Positions 7,236-9,400 of a stretch of 9,400 nucleotides of DNA are shown here, one piece after another. The notes under the pieces are model-generated. The model was not told the DNA's origin, made no database searches, and saw only the letters and a program-made list of their open reading frames with translations. A program made the position numbers and the translations under genes. Position 1 is the stretch's first letter; each line of letters opens with the position of its first letter. The DNA is from DATFLK01 sp035267815. Its GTDB lineage: Bacteria; Pseudomonadota; Zetaproteobacteria; Mariprofundales; Mariprofundaceae. The stretch lies in the NCBI GenBank assembly GCA_035267815.1, contig DATFLK010000090.1, positions 1 to 9,400 of the forward strand, read 5' to 3'.

Positions 7236-7747
7236 ATGAAAGATTGGGGGAGGGGAGAAGCCGTTTCCATGGGACGTGTTATGGCATGATGGGGCAACGC
7301 GGTTTTTCACTGATCGAGATCATGGTGACGCTGGTCATCCTTGCCTTCGGTCTGCTCTCCCTCGGGATGTTCAATATCGCGGTGGTGGACGATGGCGAGG
7401 TGGCGCGGGAGCGGACGGCCGCCGTGCATCTGGCGGAACAGATTATGGAGCAGTGGCAGCACTCTTCCACAGATTCGCTACCGTCCCTGCCGTGCAAGGG
7501 ATCTACTGTGACTTTGAGTCCAGGGACGACCAGTACCTGCACGCCGGTCCAGGGCGTGGCCATCCCATTTTCCATTACGCCAGCCGTCATGTCGGCAAAG
7601 GCGCCGCTACCGAACGGTGGCGGTAACATCTCCATGAAGAATCTTACCGGTACGCCGACACCGGTGGAGAAACTGCTCACCGTCAACTGGTCGCACAAAG
7701 GCATCAATCACTCAATCTATCTGACGCATATTACGAGGGCGCTATGA
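7232..7747 (+). CDS. pilV: Type IV minor prepilin, PilV-like
   Basis: The prepilin cleavage motif is QRG^FSLIEIMV (Glu at +5), followed by the hydrophobic helix TLVILAFGLLSLGMFNIAVV. The AFGLL-G pattern and the helix ARERTAAVHLAEQIMEQW are characteristic of PilV minor pilins of type IVa systems. The globular part has two cysteines (CKG... and ...STC) that could form a disulfide. Length is 171 residues from GTG 7232, which overlaps the upstream stop as GTGA and has AGGG 10 nt before it. In-frame ATG 7286/7289 would instead give the short leader MMGQRG that is common in PilV proteins, so the start is uncertain. The stop overlaps the pilW start as ATGA (7744-7747), pointing to coupled translation. 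Confidence 0.9.
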   Translation: MNERLGEGRSRFHGTCYGMMGQRGFSLIEIMVTLVILAFGLLSLGMFNIAVVDDGEVARERTAAVHLAEQIMEQWQHSSTDSLPSLPCKGSTVTLSPGTTSTCTPVQGVAIPFSITPAVMSAKAPLPNGGGNISMKNLTGTPTPVEKLLTVNWSHKGINHSIYLTHITRAL

Positions 7748-8289
7748 TGAGCATTCCTCTTCAGCGCCAACATGAACGGGGCTTCACCCTGATTGAGCTG
7801 ATGGTCAGCATGGTGATGGGGTTGGTATTGCTGGCGGGTATCAGCATGATGTTTGTCTCCAACAGCCGGGTCGCTGGTGCGCAATCAAATCGGAGTGAAC
7901 GGTTGAATGATCTCTATCTCGCCTCGCAGATCATGCAGACCGAGCTTCGGGGAAGCAGTGGCATATGCTGGGACGGCGGCAACAGCCAGCTGATCTACCG
8001 GCCGCTCGATTCGTCGGTGCCTCTGGGAGGATGCAATACGGTGGATAGCCAGAATGGTTCGTTCAGATTCTCCGGTGGGTCAATCTGCTGGGACAAGCCA
8101 AATGACAGCAATGGATGCCAGGAACTGATCCGCAATCTTGTCAGCGGCCCTCCGGGGTTGCAGGTCAGTCCATCTGGCAATACGAACCTGAGCGCGGTGC
8201 GCAAGGTGGTGATGACGGGGCTATACACCGGTTACGATCAGCAGAAGAAGACATTGAACCTGGCGTTTGATGTCTGGCCGAGGAACTGA
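7744..8289 (+). CDS. pilW: Type IV minor prepilin, PilW-like
   Basis: The leader MMSIPLQRQHERG is cut before FTLIELMVSMVMG (Glu at +5), the classic PilW beginning, and LVLLAGISMMFVSNSR completes the membrane helix. The helix after it (ERLNDLYLASQIMQTELR) also fits PilW. At 181 residues it is clearly shorter than many PilW proteins, which are often 250 or more, so part of the usual globular domain is absent. There are four cysteines, two of them in repeated SG-(S)-ICWD contexts, which suggests two disulfides. ATG 7744 overlaps the pilV stop. ATG 7747 is 7 nt after GAGGG (7735-7739) and may be the real start, removing one Met. It lies 3 bp before the pilX GTG. Confidence 0.88.
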   Translation: MMSIPLQRQHERGFTLIELMVSMVMGLVLLAGISMMFVSNSRVAGAQSNRSERLNDLYLASQIMQTELRGSSGICWDGGNSQLIYRPLDSSVPLGGCNTVDSQNGSFRFSGGSICWDKPNDSNGCQELIRNLVSGPPGLQVSPSGNTNLSAVRKVVMTGLYTGYDQQKKTLNLAFDVWPRN

Positions 8290-8292
8290 CCT

Positions 8293-9087
8293 GTGATGCA
8301 GTTATCAAGCCAGCCGGACGACCGCCAGCAGGGATTCGTTCTGGTCGTCTCGTTGATCATGATGGCGTTGCTGACGCTCCTGTCGCTGGGGCTCTATTCC
8401 CAGAGTCAGGTGGATCAGCAGGCGAGCGTGGCGGTGCGGACCTCGACCGAGGGCTATTACTATGCCGAAACGGCCATCAACTACATGGCATGGTCATTCA
8501 GAAACGATGCGGAGTTCGACGCACCTGCCTTTCCAGAGCCCGCCATACCGGCCAATGCCGCCGCCGTCGGCGACAAGACGGAGCTGTTTGCCGACCTTTG
8601 GAGCCCGGGACCGACAGCGTTCTCCAGCGACAATGCAGGGTCTGCCAGCACCTCGGGTCAGCTGATGTACTTCGACAATTCGCCGCTCTCCTCGCGTTTC
8701 CTAATATGGCCGGGCGCCAATCCGGTGATGTACCATATCAGTGCCCATCTACCCCGGTATATCGTGTTGAACATCGCCTCGGACGGTCAGGTCACGACCA
8801 GCATTCCACCGCTGCCCCATCCCGCCTCGCCGGTGGTGGGTGTGGATGTCCCGCGCAACGGTGCAGTGGTATGGCTGACTGCTGGCGATCAGAGTGAGGA
8901 TGTCGAACTCGACCCGACCCAGTCGGCTTGCTCGGGCAGCCCGCCGGCGAATGCCGTTGCGTGCAGGTCATCAGGGGCGTCGGGAACGTCAGCTGGATGG
9001 CTGTCGTCCCCCTACGGGGTCGTCGCCTATGCCATCGGCTATGTGAACGGCAGACCCTCCCAGATGATCCGTGCTGTCATCATGTAG
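8293..9087 (+). CDS. pilX: Type IV minor pilin, PilX-like
   Basis: The gene occupies the PilX place after pilW, and the N-terminus has the PilX look: QQG^FVLVVSLIMMALLTLLSLG, with a leader of 14 residues ending in Gly. Position +5 is Val, not Glu, as in the PilX_N branch of minor pilins. The next helix (VDQQASVAVRTSTEGYYYAE) is the usual assembly helix. The rest, about 200 residues, is Pro/Ser/Gly-rich and does not remind me of a specific fold. Two cysteines near the end (SACSGSPPANAVACRSS) may be linked. At 264 residues it is longer than most PilX proteins. Start GTG 8293 lies 8 nt after GAGGA; ATG 8296 is the alternative. A PilY1 gene would be expected next but is not seen at the usual close distance. 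Confidence 0.8.
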   Translation: MMQLSSQPDDRQQGFVLVVSLIMMALLTLLSLGLYSQSQVDQQASVAVRTSTEGYYYAETAINYMAWSFRNDAEFDAPAFPEPAIPANAAAVGDKTELFADLWSPGPTAFSSDNAGSASTSGQLMYFDNSPLSSRFLIWPGANPVMYHISAHLPRYIVLNIASDGQVTTSIPPLPHPASPVVGVDVPRNGAVVWLTAGDQSEDVELDPTQSACSGSPPANAVACRSSGASGTSAGWLSSPYGVVAYAIGYVNGRPSQMIRAVIM

Positions 9088-9106
9088 GCGGCTTAGATGT
9101 TATTCG

Positions 9107-9122
9107 TTTCGGGTGGCCGAAA
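9107..9122 (+). terminator. Small inverted repeat after pilX, possible weak terminator
   Basis: TTTCGG-GTGG-CCGAAA forms a perfect 6-bp stem with a 4-nt loop 20 bp after the pilX stop. No T-tract follows on the plus strand, so it would be a poor intrinsic terminator. It could slow the operon's transcript or be chance. Confidence 0.3.
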
Positions 9123-9126
9123 ATTA

Positions 9127-9142
9127 CGTGATGCAGATCACA
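9127..9142. promoter_or_regulatory. CRP-like (CRP/FNR superfamily) binding site
   Basis: CGTGA-TGCAGA-TCACA matches the known CRP consensus TGTGA-N6-TCACA with one mismatch. The G and C next to the TGA/TCA core favour CRP/Vfr over FNR (TTGAT-N4-ATCAA). A further TGTGA at 9145-9149 makes a second palindrome, TCACA-GA-TGTGA. The main site is centred about 36 bp before the predicted transcription start, near but not at the usual class II activator position. Activation or repression cannot be told apart by sequence. Confidence 0.6.
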
Positions 9143-9158
9143 GATGTGAATCCTGTTT

Positions 9159-9164
9159 TATACT
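9159..9164 (+). promoter_or_regulatory. Predicted sigma-70 -10 box for the downstream secreted protein
   Basis: TATACT differs from TATAAT at one base. The hexamer 17 bp upstream (GATCAC) does not look like a -35 box and overlaps the CRP-like palindrome, as expected of an activator-dependent promoter. The start would be near 9171, leaving an untranslated leader of about 60 nt. Confidence 0.5.
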
Positions 9165-9180
9165 AAGGTTATGTACAGAA

Positions 9181-9212
9181 GAGATTATAGTCTCCTGCCG
9201 ATATGGCGGCAG
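9181..9212 (+). repeat. Two adjacent inverted repeats in the 5' untranslated leader
   Basis: The first, GAGATTATAGTCTC (9181-9194), is a near-perfect 14-bp palindrome with one G-T pair, more like an operator than a hairpin. The second, CTGCCG-ATATGG-CGGCAG (9195-9212), is a perfect 6-bp stem with a 6-nt loop that ends 8 nt before the GGAGG ribosome-binding site. They may influence mRNA stability or translation. No known riboswitch consensus is apparent. Confidence 0.45.
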
Positions 9213-9233
9213 TGAAATATGGAGGGGATGAGA

Positions 9234-9400
9234 ATGAACAGATTTGCTCCGATTTTGGCGATAGCTCTGGCAGGCGTACTGACCGTTGCATGGTCGCCTC
9301 GTGGCGCCGTTTCGGGCCTAGTGATCGGCAAGGCTTATGCCGATGAGGGCAGAAGCCATGAATCCGGCCATGGCAAGGACAACGAATCGAAGAACAAGGA
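9234..9400 (+). CDS. Unrecognised exported protein, N-terminal fragment (runs off the window)
   Basis: The ATG at 9234 lies 8 nt after a strong GGAGG (9221-9225); the in-frame ATG at 9228 is too close to it. The 55 residues seen start MNRFAPILAIALAGVLTVAW, a basic n-region plus a hydrophobic core, with a likely signal peptidase I site at AYA^DEG around residue 37. The first mature residues are very polar (DEGRSHESGHGKDNESKNK), rich in His, Lys, Glu, Asp and Asn, suggesting a flexible or metal-binding N-terminus. The gene has its own predicted promoter and CRP-like site, so it is probably not simply the next pilin-operon gene. The mature start does not look like the PilY1 proteins I know, although PilY1 is the gene normally expected after pilX. 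Function cannot be assigned from this fragment. Confidence 0.8.
   Translation, partial: MNRFAPILAIALAGVLTVAWSPRGAVSGLVIGKAYADEGRSHESGHGKDNESKNK

Noticed and set aside
9165..9233. Cyclic-di-GMP or other known riboswitch in the leader
   Set aside because: The leader is short and lacks the conserved cores of the GEMM and other classes I can recall; only simple inverted repeats are visible.

Overview
The window reads as ordinary chromosomal DNA from a moderately GC-rich Gram-negative proteobacterium. An outer-membrane lipoprotein that regulates peptidoglycan synthesis, a phosphoheptose isomerase-like protein (LPS inner-core heptose) and type IVa minor pilins all point that way. The rsmI / lpoA / SIS-isomerase neighbourhood is typical of Gammaproteobacteria (E. 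coli: rsmI, lpoA, yraN, diaA) and may also occur in related lineages such as Zetaproteobacteria. The sequence alone does not fix the genus.

Layout. Positions 1-2450 are on the minus strand, read from right to left: rsmI (16S rRNA 2'-O-methyltransferase), a 152-bp gap with a doubtful mini-ORF, a SIS-domain phosphoheptose isomerase (gmhA/diaA-like), and an unrecognised gene that overlaps the isomerase by 4 bp and runs off the left edge. Positions 2449-4386 on the plus strand encode an LpoA/YraM-type penicillin-binding protein activator lipoprotein. It diverges from rsmI with the two start codons overlapping. Convergent to it, with a 19-bp gap, is a class A PBP1A (4406-6760, minus). Divergent from PBP1A, again with almost touching start codons, is a tight plus-strand run of four minor-pilin genes: fimT/gspH-like, pilV-like, pilW-like and pilX-like (6762-9087). 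A 146-bp intergenic region with a CRP-like palindrome, a -10 box and two inverted repeats then leads to the start of an unrecognised secreted protein that runs off the right edge.

How the genes fit together. LpoA is the outer-membrane activator of PBP1A in the well-studied enterobacterial system, so the middle of the window looks like a wall-synthesis enzyme and its activator encoded tail to tail. The minor pilins form the priming or tip complex of a type IVa pilus. The isomerase and its coupled unknown partner may serve heptose or envelope sugar metabolism.

I see no mobile element, CRISPR array, tRNA or rRNA, and no clear new multi-gene system. The best leads are the unknown gene coupled to the isomerase, the LpoA-PBP1A pairing, a CxxCH motif inside the PBP1A transpeptidase domain, and the CRP-like promoter of the unknown secreted protein.
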